Assembly: GCA_025353105.1 (NCBI GenBank)
Contig: JANXRG010000016.1
Location: forward strand, 1 to 33,897
Reading direction: 5' to 3'
DNA: 33,897 bases
Source: Verrucomicrobiota bacterium
Lineage (GTDB): Bacteria > Verrucomicrobiota > Verrucomicrobiia > Chthoniobacterales > SZAS-18
Shown here: positions 1 through 8,863 of the stretch, piece by piece
Layout of the letters: each line of letters opens with the position of its first letter
Position numbering within the stretch: position 1 is the stretch's first letter
Program-made: the position numbers and the translations under genes
The notes under the pieces: model-generated
What the model saw: the letters and a program-made list of their open reading frames with translations, nothing else
The model's database searches: none
Told to the model about the DNA's origin: nothing

Positions 1-11
1 CCCCGATGGGG

Positions 12-1472
12 TCACGCCGTTTTCAAAATACCAATCAACTCATCGAGCGAAACTGTCGCGATACTCGAGGCGAAGTCGCTCATCGCGTACGGAATGATCA
101 CCTCGCCGTTGTGGATCAGCGAACCGCAGGAATAGACGACATTCGGGACGTAGCCTTCGCGCTCGTTTTCGTTCGGCTTGATGAGCGGTTCTTCCAGCCG
201 GCCAATCACGCGCGCGGGATTTTCCAAATCGAGCAGGATCGCGCCGATGCAATATTTCCGCATCGGGCCGACGCCGTGAGTGATGACCAGCCAGCCCGCT
301 TCCGTTTCGATCGGCGACCCACAGTTGCCGATCTTCACCGCTTCCCACGGGTGACACGGCCGGCGCAAGATCCGCGGTTCGCTCCAGAAATGCGGATTGT
401 CGGAGAACAAGAGGAAAAGGTTCTCGTCATCCTGACGGGAAATCATCGCGTAGCGGCCATCGATGCGGCGGGGAAAGAAGGCCATGCCTTTGTTTTGCAC
501 GGCCCGGCCATTGAGCGTGAGCGCCCGGAAGTTCAGGAAATCGGAGGTCTCCAGGAGCTGCGGGAGGATGGCCCGCCCGTTGTAGGCGGTATAGGTGGCG
601 TAGTAGATGACCGATCCATCGTCCTCGACGAAGCGGACGAATCGCGCGTCCTCCATGCCGTTGCTTTCATTCGAGGAAACCGGAAAGATAATGCGCTCGG
701 ACATGCTGGTGGTCGGAGCAAAATTGACCTCGTAGTTTGACTCGGCCAGCCAGCGCACGCATTCCAGAGTCCGCTGGAACTCGCGCGGCAGCGGCCCCAG
801 TTTATCGGCCGCGTGGCGCATCGCGGCTTCGAGTTCAGTGAGCGTGAAGGCGCTGCCCAGGGATCGCATCACCCCCGTGGACCAGTCATTCTCGAAACCC
901 ATTTCCATCAGCTTGTGGAGAAAGACGCTCTTGCGATATGTCGGGTTCGGGTTCAGCACCGGCGCCGTGACGAAACGCGAGGGTTCTTCAATCGTCATGG
1001 CGTGATCGGCATGGATCGTCCCGGCGCGAAACTCAATCGACGAGATATGCCCCTCGCCCGTCGCGCGCAGGCTGAGAATGAAACGGAGTTCGCCTTCCGC
1101 GAGACCCGATTGGTCCGGGTGCGGTACGATCGAAGGGTTGAAGAGCGCCGCGGATTCGAGCGCGTATTCGCCGGAAAAAAGCGCGCCGATGTAGAGCTGG
1201 CGCGCCTCGGAAAGCGGAAGGCCGGTGAAGACGTGAGTCTGCACGCGCGCGAAATTACGGCGCCAAACGGACCGAAGATCCTGGTGCCGATCACTGAAGT
1301 CTGCGGTGACCGCAGCGAGCTGCTCCTCGGTTTCGGATTCGCTGAGCGAAAGAGCCCGTCCCAGGATATTGACGATCCTTGCCGGGTCGGAGGGAGCGAA
1401 CGGACGGACCAGCACCCGGGCGCTGTTGGGCCGCAGAGTGATCCCCGTCGGACGAAGGGTCACGCCGCGCAT
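12..1472 (-). CDS. GH130 family glycosidase/phosphorylase (beta-mannoside type)
   Basis: Predicted enzyme of glycoside hydrolase family 130, whose known members cleave or phosphorolyse beta-mannosides. The core of the five-bladed propeller starts near residue 240. Seen in the sequence are the family's acidic motif in the form GMEDARF (the Asp is the expected general acid; EDPR is commoner), the late THGVG motif and the YVPNVVY segment. The N-terminal ~200 residues are an extension typical of the longer, ~490-residue GH130 proteins. I chose ATG at 1472 because the reading frame upstream of it runs through the end of the glycosyltransferase gene; that start overlaps the neighbour's stop by 13 nt, which points to translational coupling in one operon. 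The product has 486 residues, no signal peptide and is probably cytoplasmic. Phosphorylase versus hydrolase and the exact substrate cannot be told from the sequence. Confidence 0.85.
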   Translation of the reverse strand: MRGVTLRPTGITLRPNSARVLVRPFAPSDPARIVNILGRALSLSESETEEQLAAVTADFSDRHQDLRSVWRRNFARVQTHVFTGLPLSEARQLYIGALFSGEYALESAALFNPSIVPHPDQSGLAEGELRFILSLRATGEGHISSIEFRAGTIHADHAMTIEEPSRFVTAPVLNPNPTYRKSVFLHKLMEMGFENDWSTGVMRSLGSAFTLTELEAAMRHAADKLGPLPREFQRTLECVRWLAESNYEVNFAPTTSMSERIIFPVSSNESNGMEDARFVRFVEDDGSVIYYATYTAYNGRAILPQLLETSDFLNFRALTLNGRAVQNKGMAFFPRRIDGRYAMISRQDDENLFLLFSDNPHFWSEPRILRRPCHPWEAVKIGNCGSPIETEAGWLVITHGVGPMRKYCIGAILLDLENPARVIGRLEEPLIKPNENEREGYVPNVVYSCGSLIHNGEVIIPYAMSDFASSIATVSLDELIGILKTA

Positions 1473-3742
1473 GATTGGACAATCTCGATTTGACCGTGCG
1501 TGGCGCGGGCGATTTCGGCGCGGGAGAGGTAGAATGCGAGGCTCGATTCGGCGCCTTGGTTTTGATTCAGGTGGTCCTGCAGCAACGCATCGCGACAACC
1601 ACCGGTCGTGGGATCGTAGAGGGACTGACCAAGGTCGTTGCGGCCCAGGAACCATTCGAAGCAGCGGTGCGCCGCTTGTTCCCAATACTCGTCGCGCGTG
1701 ACGGCGAAGGCTTCAAGACAGGCCGAGATCATCGAGTGGGCTTCGAGCGGCTGTTGATCGAAACGCGCCCTCTCCCCGCCCTGCTGCCAAAAACCGTGGC
1801 ATCCGATGGGCGCGAAGTGACCGCCTTCCGCGGTCTGCGCCTCCAGTAACCAGCGCAAGGAGGACAGGCCAATTTCGAGCATCTCGTCCTGCGACGTCCA
1901 ATGGCCGCTGAGGATCAGCGCGTGAGAAAGTTTGGCGTTGTCGTAGGTGGCGATCCGCTCGAACCACTGCCAGCCCGGAGAAGAATTCACGTGAAACAGT
2001 CCGACGAGTTGGCCGGCCAGAACATCGCGCATCTGGCTGACCACGCGATCGCCGGAAAACGTGCGGAGATATTCGTGAATGGCGAGCAACGCGAACGCCC
2101 ACGCGCGCGGAGAACTGAATCGCGCGACCGGCGGAAGCCCGCGCTGAAAAAGCAGGGCGCATAGGTTGCGATGACCCTGATCTCGCGAACGTCCGATCGC
2201 GGTGCCGACGGCCCACAGCGCCCGCGCGTGACTGTCCTCGGAACCGGCCCGCTCGATCCATTCGCGGTGATGGTTCATGAAATTGCGGAACCGGCACGTG
2301 TTGGCATCGAATGCATACCAAAGAAAAGCGAGGTAACTGCTCGCGAGCCGATCGATCTTTGGTTCCGAGCCGGCCATTTCCTGCAGCAGCACGGTCAGGA
2401 TGTACGCCCGCGCGTTGTCATCGGTGCAATAACCCTCGTGGTAGTTGGGTACGTTGTAGATGGCATGCTGAAAAATGCCCGTGTGATCACTCATTTTGAT
2501 GAGGTGATCGAGCTTCAGCGGCGGAAAGGGGTAGTTCGCATTCTCGGTCATGCGCACGGCCAAAGTCTCGACCGAGGGCACGCTGAGGCCGGCGCGAGCG
2601 CGCTCGAAACTCTCCATGTAACGCCGTGCAACCACCGGCCAAATCATTTCCCGACCGGCCTTCCACGCGCGCTTGCGCATCGCCGTCATGAGCGTGGGGT
2701 TTGAGAGAAAAAAATTCACGCCTTCCGCGATGGACTGCGAATCGCGGAACGGCACGAGCACCCCCCGTTCGCCCGCCAGCAATTCCTGGGCATGCCAATA
2801 CGGCGAGGAAATGACCGCTTTCCCGGCCCCGAACGTGTAGGCCAGCGTGCCGGAGGTGACCTGCGCTTCATTGAGATACGGAGTGACGTAAATATCGGCG
2901 GCCCCGATGAATTCCTTCAGTTCCTCCAAGGTGACGAAGCGGTTGTGGAAAATCACCTGGTCCGCGACGCCCCGCTCCACGGCGAGCCGTTCCAGCTTTC
3001 GCCGATAGGCCTCGCCCTCGTGCGCGAGCCGATGAGGATGGGTTGCGCCGAGCACCAGATAAACAATGTTCGGATTTCGGGAGAGGATGGCCGGCAGCGC
3101 GTCGATGACGTACTCGATGCCTTTGTTCGGCGAGAGCAGCCCGAAGGTCAGCAGAACCGTCTTGCCCTCGACGCCAAAGACATCCTTAAAGAAATTTGAA
3201 TCGATAAACGGCATGTCGATCACGCCGTGCGGGATCAGATCGATCTTTGCCGGATCCACGCCGTAGATGGTCTCCAGCATGTTTCGCCCTCGATCCGCCA
3301 TGACGATAAAGCGATTGGAGAGCAGATCGAGTTGCTCCATGACAAATCGCTGATCGGCGTTCGGCTCGCTTAGCACCGTGTGCAGCGTCGTCACCACCGG
3401 CATCCGGACCTCGCGCAGAAATGCGAGCAAATGGCTGCCGGCCGCGCCCCCGTAAATTCCAAACTCGTGTTGGACGGAAACGATCTCGACGTTGTTAATG
3501 TTAAGGAACTCGGCCGCCCGGCGGTAGGAGGCGATCTCCTGTTCGTCGATTTCAAACCTCACCCGGGCTGGGTAATCGTAGCCCTCCGGCCGGTCATTGA
3601 CCGATCCGACGATGCATTGAGTCGCCGGAAATTCCGCGGCGACGGCCTCACAGATGTCCGCCGTAAACGTGGCGATGCCGCACCGACGCGGGACGTAATC
3701 GCCAAGGAAGGCGATGTTTTTGGTATTGGGCATTGGGTCCAT
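1460..3742 (-). CDS. GT4-type glycosyltransferase with C-terminal helical domain
   Basis: Retaining glycosyltransferase of the GT-B fold. Residues 1-400 are GT4-like: the N-terminal strand and glycine loop (FLGDYVPRRCGIATF), the hinge (FGLLSPNKGIEYV) and the donor-site region (PYLNEAQVTSGTLAYTFGAGKAVI). Residues ~410-760 are a separate helix-rich domain with repeated aromatic segments (e.g. TDDNARAYIL, WQWFERIATYDNAKL, HGFWQQGG) that resembles an alpha/alpha toroid as found in sugar-processing enzymes. The 760-residue length is about double that of a plain GT4 enzyme, so this is a natural fusion. Two ATGs are possible, at 3742 and 3733; the second gives the more usual N-terminus, and neither has a clear ribosome site. 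It overlaps the downstream GH130 gene. Together the two suggest making and trimming a mannose-containing oligosaccharide, but donor and acceptor are unknown. Confidence 0.85.
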   Translation of the reverse strand: MDPMPNTKNIAFLGDYVPRRCGIATFTADICEAVAAEFPATQCIVGSVNDRPEGYDYPARVRFEIDEQEIASYRRAAEFLNINNVEIVSVQHEFGIYGGAAGSHLLAFLREVRMPVVTTLHTVLSEPNADQRFVMEQLDLLSNRFIVMADRGRNMLETIYGVDPAKIDLIPHGVIDMPFIDSNFFKDVFGVEGKTVLLTFGLLSPNKGIEYVIDALPAILSRNPNIVYLVLGATHPHRLAHEGEAYRRKLERLAVERGVADQVIFHNRFVTLEELKEFIGAADIYVTPYLNEAQVTSGTLAYTFGAGKAVISSPYWHAQELLAGERGVLVPFRDSQSIAEGVNFFLSNPTLMTAMRKRAWKAGREMIWPVVARRYMESFERARAGLSVPSVETLAVRMTENANYPFPPLKLDHLIKMSDHTGIFQHAIYNVPNYHEGYCTDDNARAYILTVLLQEMAGSEPKIDRLASSYLAFLWYAFDANTCRFRNFMNHHREWIERAGSEDSHARALWAVGTAIGRSRDQGHRNLCALLFQRGLPPVARFSSPRAWAFALLAIHEYLRTFSGDRVVSQMRDVLAGQLVGLFHVNSSPGWQWFERIATYDNAKLSHALILSGHWTSQDEMLEIGLSSLRWLLEAQTAEGGHFAPIGCHGFWQQGGERARFDQQPLEAHSMISACLEAFAVTRDEYWEQAAHRCFEWFLGRNDLGQSLYDPTTGGCRDALLQDHLNQNQGAESSLAFYLSRAEIARATHGQIEIVQSCAA

Positions 3743-3940
3743 CGCTACGAAGGTCGCGCGATTTCGGCCGCCTCATGACGGCAGTGGCTGTCTACTTGTG
3801 CACGATGCCGCAAGCAGCCCTGAACGAAACAACTGACCTTCCGGCTGGCAACCGGTTTGGTCAATGGGGTCAACTACGTATGCGGGAGCGTCGCTCCGCT
3901 CCGAATGACGAACGATCGAAGCCCCGGTGGGGCGTCGGAT

Positions 3941-3970
3941 GGTAGCCGGCGGTGAAAGCCACCGGCTACC
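3941..3970. repeat. Imperfect inverted repeat (hairpin)
   Basis: The arms GGTAGCCGGCGG and CCACCGGCTACC are complementary at 11 of 12 positions, with a loop of about 6 nt. It lies in the middle of a gene-free stretch and far from both neighbouring start codons. It could be a REP-like dispersed palindrome; there is no T-run to make it a terminator. Confidence 0.55.
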
Positions 3971-4164
3971 GCAGATTCATGCCGATTTCCGCAGGGATTG
4001 ATTCGGGTGGCGTTTGGAAGTGAAGTGCCAAACCGCATTCCCCTCCATTTCCTCGGTTCCCATCTGTCGAAGCCCTTTCTTCGTGTCCTTCGGGCCTCCT
4101 TGGCAAGATTGGCCGCCGACGGGGGGCTCGATTTTGTCGCTGACAAAAGGGCTCGGCACTTACC

Positions 4165-4193
4165 TTGACACCCGGCGGGTCCGCATTTACCTA
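4165..4193 (+). promoter_or_regulatory. Candidate sigma-70 promoter of rplI-dnaB
   Basis: A perfect -35 hexamer TTGACA (4165-4170) is followed after 17 nt by TACCTA (or TACCTAT), a weak -10 match. Transcription would start near 4200, about 45 nt before the rplI ATG. The 10-bp inverted repeat at 4172-4206 encloses the proposed -10 box. Confidence 0.45.
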
Positions 4194-4206
4194 TCCGACC
4201 CGCCGG
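4172..4206 (+). promoter_or_regulatory. Perfect 10-bp inverted repeat upstream of rplI
   Basis: CCGGCGGGTC (4172-4181) and GACCCGCCGG (4197-4206) are exact reverse complements around a 15-nt AT-richer spacer, followed directly by TTTT. On the plus strand this has the look of a small intrinsic terminator or attenuator; as DNA it could be an operator around the -10 box. Which one applies depends on where the transcript really starts. Confidence 0.5.
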
Positions 4207-4244
4207 TTTTCGGCGGCCGTACCGACCCATTTCCCCGTCCCGCC

Positions 4245-4769
4245 ATGGCCTTCCAGCAAGTCATTCTCACCAGCCACCTGCCCAACCTTGGAAGCGAGGC
4301 GGATGTGGTCAAAGTCCGGGCGGGTTATGCGCGCAATTTCCTTTTCCCCCGCGGGCTCGCCTACGAGGTGACCCCGGCCTCCCTGCGCAAGCTCAATTCC
4401 CTGAAGGCGAAACGCGCCGAGCGGGAAGCCAACGATCTCAACGACGCGCAGGAACAGGCCGGCAAGATCAACAAGATCAAGCTGACGATGGTCCTCGAGA
4501 CCGGCGCGACCGGCAAAGCCTTCGGGTCGATCTCGGTGCGTGACATCGAGGAACGCCTCGCGAAGGATTTCCAGGGGCTGAAGATCGAGAAGCACATGAT
4601 CCAACTCGACAAGCCGATCAAGGAAACGGGCGAGCACGAGATTCCCGTGCGCCTGCATCCGGAGGTCATGGCCACCTTCAAGGTCATCGCCCAGCCGAGC
4701 TCGGCGGGCGACGAGCGGGCCGACGAGGCCGCGGCCGACAAGAAGCGCGCGGTAAAGCGCAAGAGCTGA
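4245..4769 (+). CDS. rplI: 50S ribosomal protein L9
   Basis: Structural protein of the large ribosomal subunit that binds 23S rRNA through its N-terminal domain. The N-terminal domain is clear: a strand leading into GSEADVVKVRAGYARNFLFP, the L9 signature, then the long connecting helix rich in Lys, Glu and Ala (residues ~45-85) and a C-terminal domain ending near residue 148. A charged tail of about 25 residues (GDERADEAAADKKRAVKRKS) makes the protein 174 residues, longer than the usual ~148. An in-frame upstream extension to 4014 exists but the family's conserved start is at ATG 4245. No Shine-Dalgarno is visible. dnaB follows 49 nt downstream on the same strand, the usual pairing. Confidence 0.95.
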   Translation: MAFQQVILTSHLPNLGSEADVVKVRAGYARNFLFPRGLAYEVTPASLRKLNSLKAKRAEREANDLNDAQEQAGKINKIKLTMVLETGATGKAFGSISVRDIEERLAKDFQGLKIEKHMIQLDKPIKETGEHEIPVRLHPEVMATFKVIAQPSSAGDERADEAAADKKRAVKRKS

Positions 4770-4818
4770 GGCCGAGCCGCGGTCCGGTAGTCGCCGCGAC
4801 CCAAACCATCTGATTCCC

Positions 4819-6282
4819 ATGCCCACCGCGCAGCCCGAACGGTCTGAGGCGGAAGGCAAATCCCGCCCGGCGCGGCGGGAACATGCGGAACGCTCGGCCC
4901 CGCAACGGGCGTCAACGTCGCCAGCCGCCGCGGGCGACTCGCACCGCCTGCCGCCGCACAGCATGGAGGCCGAGCAGGGCCTGCTGGGCTCGATCCTCAT
5001 CTCCCCCGACGAATGGATCGATCGTGCGGTGGAGCAATTAAGCGAGCGCGCGTTCTTTCATCCGCCGCACCAGACGCTTTTCGCGCTCGTGGTGGAGCTG
5101 AAGAACAAGGGCGTGCCGATCGACTTCATCACGCTGACACAGAACCTGCGCGACCGCGGCCAGCTCGAATTGATTGGCGGGCCGGCCGCGATCAGCAATC
5201 TCTACACGTTTACGCCGACGTCGGCCAACGCCTCACATTACCTCGAGATCGTCCGCGAGAAGTATATCCTGCGGCAAATCATCAGCACGTGCACCGAGTG
5301 CGCCTCGATGTCGTACGACACGGGCGAGGAAGTGGGCTCGCTGCTCGACGACGTGGAGCGGCGCGTGCTGGCCATCGCCGAGAGCCGGCACCGGGCGGCG
5401 ATCCCGGCGATGAAAGATCGGGTGCTCAAGGCGATCGAGAGCATCGAGCAACTGTACGAGCGAAAAGGTTCGACGACGGGGCTGTCGACCGGCTTCAAGG
5501 ATCTCGACCGGATGACGAGCGGCCTGCACGGCTCGGAGATGATCGTCATTGCGGCGCGTCCGTCGATGGGCAAGACGGCGCTCGCAATGAACATCGCCGA
5601 GCACGTGGCAGTGGAGGGCAAGCATCCGGTGGCGGTCTTCAGCCTGGAAATGAGCGCGCAATCGCTCGTGCAGCGGCTGCTGTGCTCGCGCGCGCGGGTG
5701 AGCATGTCGAAGATCCGTGACGGCTTCCTGTCCGAGCGCGATTTTCCGCAGCTCACGAGCGCGGCTTCGAAGCTGGCGGAAAGCCTGATCTTCATCGACG
5801 ACACGGCCGGCCTGAGCATTCTCGAGCTGCGCGCGAAGGCCCGGCGGCTGAAGAACATTCACGACATCAAGCTCGTGGTGGTGGACTATTTGCAATTGCT
5901 GCGGTCGCCGAGCCGGCGGGCCCAGGAAAACCGCCAGATCGAAATCGCGGAGATCAGCGCGGGCCTGAAGGCGCTTTCGAAGGAACTCGACGTGCCGATC
6001 CTGGTCCTCGCGCAGCTCAACCGCCAGCCCGAGGCGCGCACCGGCGGCAAACCGCGCCTGAGCGATTTGCGCGAATCGGGCAGCATCGAACAGGACGCAG
6101 ACGTCGTGGCGCTCCTCGTGCGCTCGGAGTACTACGCGGATGACGATGACGACAAGGCGGAGAAGGCAGGCGAGGCGGAGTTAATCATCGCCAAGCAGCG
6201 CAACGGTCCGACCGGAGAGATAAAACTGACGTTCCTCAAGGAATTCACCCGGTTCGAGGATCGCGCGAGCGACACCGCGTAG
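4819..6282 (+). CDS. dnaB: Replicative DNA helicase DnaB
   Basis: Hexameric ATP-driven helicase that opens the replication fork. Residues ~48-150 are the N-terminal collar domain (MEAEQGLLGSILIS onward) and ~185-480 the RecA-like motor: Walker A AARPSMGKTALA near residue 250, Walker B VVVDYLQLL near 355, and the DnaB motif SDLRESGSIEQDADVV near 415. The C-terminus carries the usual GPTGEIKLTF element. The 487-residue protein has an extra, low-complexity N-terminal segment of about 45 residues, rich in Arg, Glu and Pro, with the string PERSEAEGKSR. Gene order rplI-dnaB is common in bacteria. The gene converges on phoU. Confidence 0.97.
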   Translation: MPTAQPERSEAEGKSRPARREHAERSAPQRASTSPAAAGDSHRLPPHSMEAEQGLLGSILISPDEWIDRAVEQLSERAFFHPPHQTLFALVVELKNKGVPIDFITLTQNLRDRGQLELIGGPAAISNLYTFTPTSANASHYLEIVREKYILRQIISTCTECASMSYDTGEEVGSLLDDVERRVLAIAESRHRAAIPAMKDRVLKAIESIEQLYERKGSTTGLSTGFKDLDRMTSGLHGSEMIVIAARPSMGKTALAMNIAEHVAVEGKHPVAVFSLEMSAQSLVQRLLCSRARVSMSKIRDGFLSERDFPQLTSAASKLAESLIFIDDTAGLSILELRAKARRLKNIHDIKLVVVDYLQLLRSPSRRAQENRQIEIAEISAGLKALSKELDVPILVLAQLNRQPEARTGGKPRLSDLRESGSIEQDADVVALLVRSEYYADDDDDKAEKAGEAELIIAKQRNGPTGEIKLTFLKEFTRFEDRASDTA

Positions 6283-6347
6283 AATGCCGAATGGCGAACG
6301 AAGGATGGGATGGCGACAGGCAGATGAAGGCGGACCCCGTCTCCCCA

Positions 6348-6375
6348 AATCTGAAATCCGCAATCTGAAATTCCG
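6348..6375. repeat. Short imperfect tandem repeat in dnaB-phoU gap
   Basis: Two adjacent units, AATCTGAAATCCG and AATCTGAAATTCCG, separated by one base, lie in the 99-bp gap between the convergent dnaB and phoU genes. Degenerate runs of this kind are often seen between genes in Verrucomicrobiota assemblies. No convincing terminator hairpin was found in the gap. Confidence 0.5.
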
Positions 6376-6381
6376 GCCCCG

Positions 6382-7062
6382 CTACACCTTGATCGGATTG
6401 GAATGCCGCGTGTCCTCGGCGGACTTCGCGAAGATCGCGTCCTCGGCAATGTTCGTGGCGTGATCCCCCACCCGCTCGAGCGAACGGGCGATCAAAATTA
6501 AATTCAGGTAGCCGCGCAATTGCTCCGTCTGCTTGGGCATCGCCTCGGTCAGCTGATTGGCAATGTCCTTGTTCATGCGATCCAACTGCTTGTCGCGCGG
6601 CTTGAGCGCCCCCGCGATCTCCATGTCGCCATCCGTAAACGCACGCAGGCTGTCCTTCAGCATCGCCTTCGCCTCCGCGTACATGGGTTCCAGGGACTTC
6701 GCCTCCGGCAGCGCCGGATGCGCATTCAACTTCTTCACGCGCCGCGCGATGTTCACGGCCGCGTCGCCGACGCGCTCCAGATTATTGCTCAGTTTCATCG
6801 TCGCAATCACCTGCCGGAAATCCGAGGCGACCGGCTGAAATCGGATGAGCACATCGTAGCCGTCCTTATCCACGGTCTTTTCGAGCGTGTCGATCTCCTC
6901 GTCATCCGCAATCACGACATTGCAGCGATCGGAGTCGCGCTCGAAGAGACCCGTCATCGCATTATCGAGGCTGCGTTCGGTCAGGCTCGCCATCATGAGC
7001 ACCGTGTTCCGAAGGTTGGTCAGGGCTTGATCGAAGCTGTGAAGAGTGTGGGACTGCGGCAT
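6382..7062 (-). CDS. phoU: Phosphate transport regulator PhoU
   Basis: Negative regulator that links the Pst transporter to the PhoR/PhoB two-component system and restrains phosphate uptake. The 226-residue product has two PhoU three-helix domains (residues ~20-105 and ~120-210), each with the family's metal-binding helix; the second contains RSLERVGDHATNIAED and the first NNLERVGDAAVNIARR, both the E-R-x-x-D-x-x-x-N pattern. I chose ATG 7062 (MPQSHTLHSF, the usual PhoU beginning); a TTG at 7116 would lengthen it by 18 residues and overlap pstB. It is the last gene of the pst operon, 46 nt after pstB. Confidence 0.95.
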   Translation of the reverse strand: MPQSHTLHSFDQALTNLRNTVLMMASLTERSLDNAMTGLFERDSDRCNVVIADDEEIDTLEKTVDKDGYDVLIRFQPVASDFRQVIATMKLSNNLERVGDAAVNIARRVKKLNAHPALPEAKSLEPMYAEAKAMLKDSLRAFTDGDMEIAGALKPRDKQLDRMNKDIANQLTEAMPKQTEQLRGYLNLILIARSLERVGDHATNIAEDAIFAKSAEDTRHSNPIKV

Positions 7063-7108
7063 GGCTGGGAAATTTGGAGTGACAGTAAGTCCGCGGGTTG
7101 GCGGCGAA

Positions 7109-7957
7109 TCAGCCAAAACGGCCGGTGATGTAGTCTTCGGTTTGTTGCTGGGAAGGATTGCCGAAAATCTTTTCCGTCGAGTCCATCTCGATCAGTTTCC
7201 CCATGAAGAGAAACGCCGTTTGCTCGGAACAGCGCGCGGCCTGCTGCATGTTGTGCGTGACGATCACGATGGTGAAGTTTCGCTTAATCTCCTGCATCAA
7301 TTCCTCAATCTTCTGCGTCGCCATCGGATCGAGCGCCGAGCAGGGCTCGTCCATCAAAAGCACCTCGGGTTGCATCGCCACGGCGCGGGCGATGCAAAGC
7401 CGCTGTTGCTGTCCACCCGAAAGGCTGACCCCGGGCTTGTGCAAGTCGTCCTTCACCTCGTCCCAGAGCGCCGCGAGGCGGAGCGATTTTTCCATTTGCT
7501 CGTTCAGGAAGGCCTTGTCGCGAATCCCGTTCAATCGCAGACCCGCGACGACATTGTCCTGGATCGACATCGTGGGGAACGGATTGGATTTCTGGAAAAC
7601 CATGCCGACGCGCCGGCGAACGAAGGCCGGATCGACGGTGGGCGCGTAAAGGTCATCGCCGAAAAGCGTAATATGTCCCTCCAGGCGGGCCGACGGCACG
7701 AGTTCGTGCATCCGATTCAGACAGCGCAGGAAGGTGGACTTTCCGCAACCGCTGGGGCCGATGATGGCGGTGATGCTCTTGGGCCGGACGCCGAGGTTGA
7801 TGTTGAAGAGAACCTGTTTCTCGCCGTACCAGACGCACACATCCTTTGCATCGAAAGCCAGCTGCTCCGCGGTGGTGGATGGTGAGGACATAGCGGCGGG
7901 CGGCGGCGGGGAGGCGTGGGGTGCGGCAGGTGCCCGCGATATTTTGGACGTCGTCAT
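7109..7957 (-). CDS. pstB: Phosphate ABC transporter ATP-binding protein PstB
   Basis: ATPase subunit that powers high-affinity phosphate import through PstA/PstC. Walker [10 protein letters not shown], signature LSGGQQQRL, Walker [14 protein letters not shown] and the switch histidine in [10 protein letters not shown] are all intact. The body from residue ~35 ([17 protein letters not shown]) to the end fits the ~250-residue family. The first ~30 residues are Ala/Pro-rich and may be an over-extension: a second ATG lies at 7891. The gene begins 13 nt after the pstA stop. Confidence 0.96.
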   Translation of the reverse strand: MTTSKISRAPAAPHASPPPPAAMSSPSTTAEQLAFDAKDVCVWYGEKQVLFNINLGVRPKSITAIIGPSGCGKSTFLRCLNRMHELVPSARLEGHITLFGDDLYAPTVDPAFVRRRVGMVFQKSNPFPTMSIQDNVVAGLRLNGIRDKAFLNEQMEKSLRLAALWDEVKDDLHKPGVSLSGGQQQRLCIARAVAMQPEVLLMDEPCSALDPMATQKIEELMQEIKRNFTIVIVTHNMQQAARCSEQTAFLFMGKLIEMDSTEKIFGNPSQQQTEDYITGRFG

Positions 7958-7970
7958 GGGACAAAAGCGT

Positions 7971-8834
7971 TCAAGCCTTGTCGCGCGTCAGGAAACGCAC
8001 CGAGATGTTAAGCACAAAAACGAGCGTGACGAGCACAAGCGCTCCCGCCCAAGCCTGGCGGTGATAATCGTCGAACGCCGAGGTCGCGAAGGAATAGATT
8101 TGGAGCGGCAGCGCGGAAATGGGCTGCAAGAGATTGCGATTCCAAAAATTATTGCCAAGCGCCGTGAAGAGAAGGGGGGCGGTCTCGCCCGCCACGCGCG
8201 CGAAGGCCAGGAGCAATGCGGTGATGATCCCCTTGCTCGCCGTCTTGATTACAATCTGGAGAATCACTTTCCAGCGGGCAATCCCCAACGCCAGCGCGGC
8301 CTCTCGGTAACCCTGCGGAACCAGCAACAGAACCTCCTCGGTCGTGCGCAAAATGATGGGAATCATGAGACATCCCAGGGCCACCCCCCCGGCCAGGGCG
8401 GAGTATCCCTTCATCGGGACCACCATCAAGCCGTAGATCACGATCCCCCAAATGATGGACGGCACGCCGTTCAGGATGTCGCTGCTGAAACGAATCCACC
8501 AATTGAGCTTCGGGCCGCCATATTCGGCCAGATAAACGGCGCCAAGAACTCCGATCGGGACGCCGATGAGCGATGCAATGCCGAGCAACGTGAAGGTTCC
8601 GACGATGGCATTGGCCATGCCGCCCCCGAGTTCCCCCGACGGCTTCGGCAATTGGGTGAAGAAATTTCCATTCACCGACTCCGCTCCCTGAATCACGAGA
8701 TAAATGAACACCAGAGCCAGCGGCGTCACGACCAGGATTCCAGCCAGCACGCACAGCGCGGAAACCAGCGCGCTCTTCCCTTTGCGGAATTTGTGGTTGT
8801 CGCCCCACTCGCGAACGGTGCCGTGCGTATTCAT
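7971..8834 (-). CDS. pstA: Phosphate ABC transporter permease PstA
   Basis: Inner-membrane permease that pairs with PstC to form the phosphate channel. The 287-residue product has about six hydrophobic segments, the first at residues ~20-45 ([21 protein letters not shown], split here as seen), and the cytoplasmic EAA loop that docks PstB ([17 protein letters not shown]). The C-terminus ([14 protein letters not shown]) is typical. ATG 8834 gives the standard family length. It follows pstC after 29 nt. Confidence 0.94.
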   Translation of the reverse strand: MNTHGTVREWGDNHKFRKGKSALVSALCVLAGILVVTPLALVFIYLVIQGAESVNGNFFTQLPKPSGELGGGMANAIVGTFTLLGIASLIGVPIGVLGAVYLAEYGGPKLNWWIRFSSDILNGVPSIIWGIVIYGLMVVPMKGYSALAGGVALGCLMIPIILRTTEEVLLLVPQGYREAALALGIARWKVILQIVIKTASKGIITALLLAFARVAGETAPLLFTALGNNFWNRNLLQPISALPLQIYSFATSAFDDYHRQAWAGALVLVTLVFVLNISVRFLTRDKA

Positions 8835-8863
8835 GATAAAATTATTGAGTTGAAGCGGGGAGC

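Larger units (their letters stand above)
3743..4244. other. 500-bp intergenic region before rplI
   Basis: Non-coding gap between the divergent glycosyltransferase and rplI genes. Open frames here are short, mutually overlapping and arginine/proline-rich, with no recognisable protein. It holds a 12-bp-arm hairpin at 3941-3970, a candidate sigma-70 promoter at 4165-4193 and a perfect 10-bp inverted repeat at 4172-4206. It must also contain the promoter of the minus-strand glycosyltransferase operon near 3743-3850, which I could not place. Confidence 0.7.

Noticed and set aside
1473-1685. N-terminal extension of the first GH130 protein
   Set aside because: It lies wholly inside the glycosyltransferase coding region and is Arg/Pro-rich.
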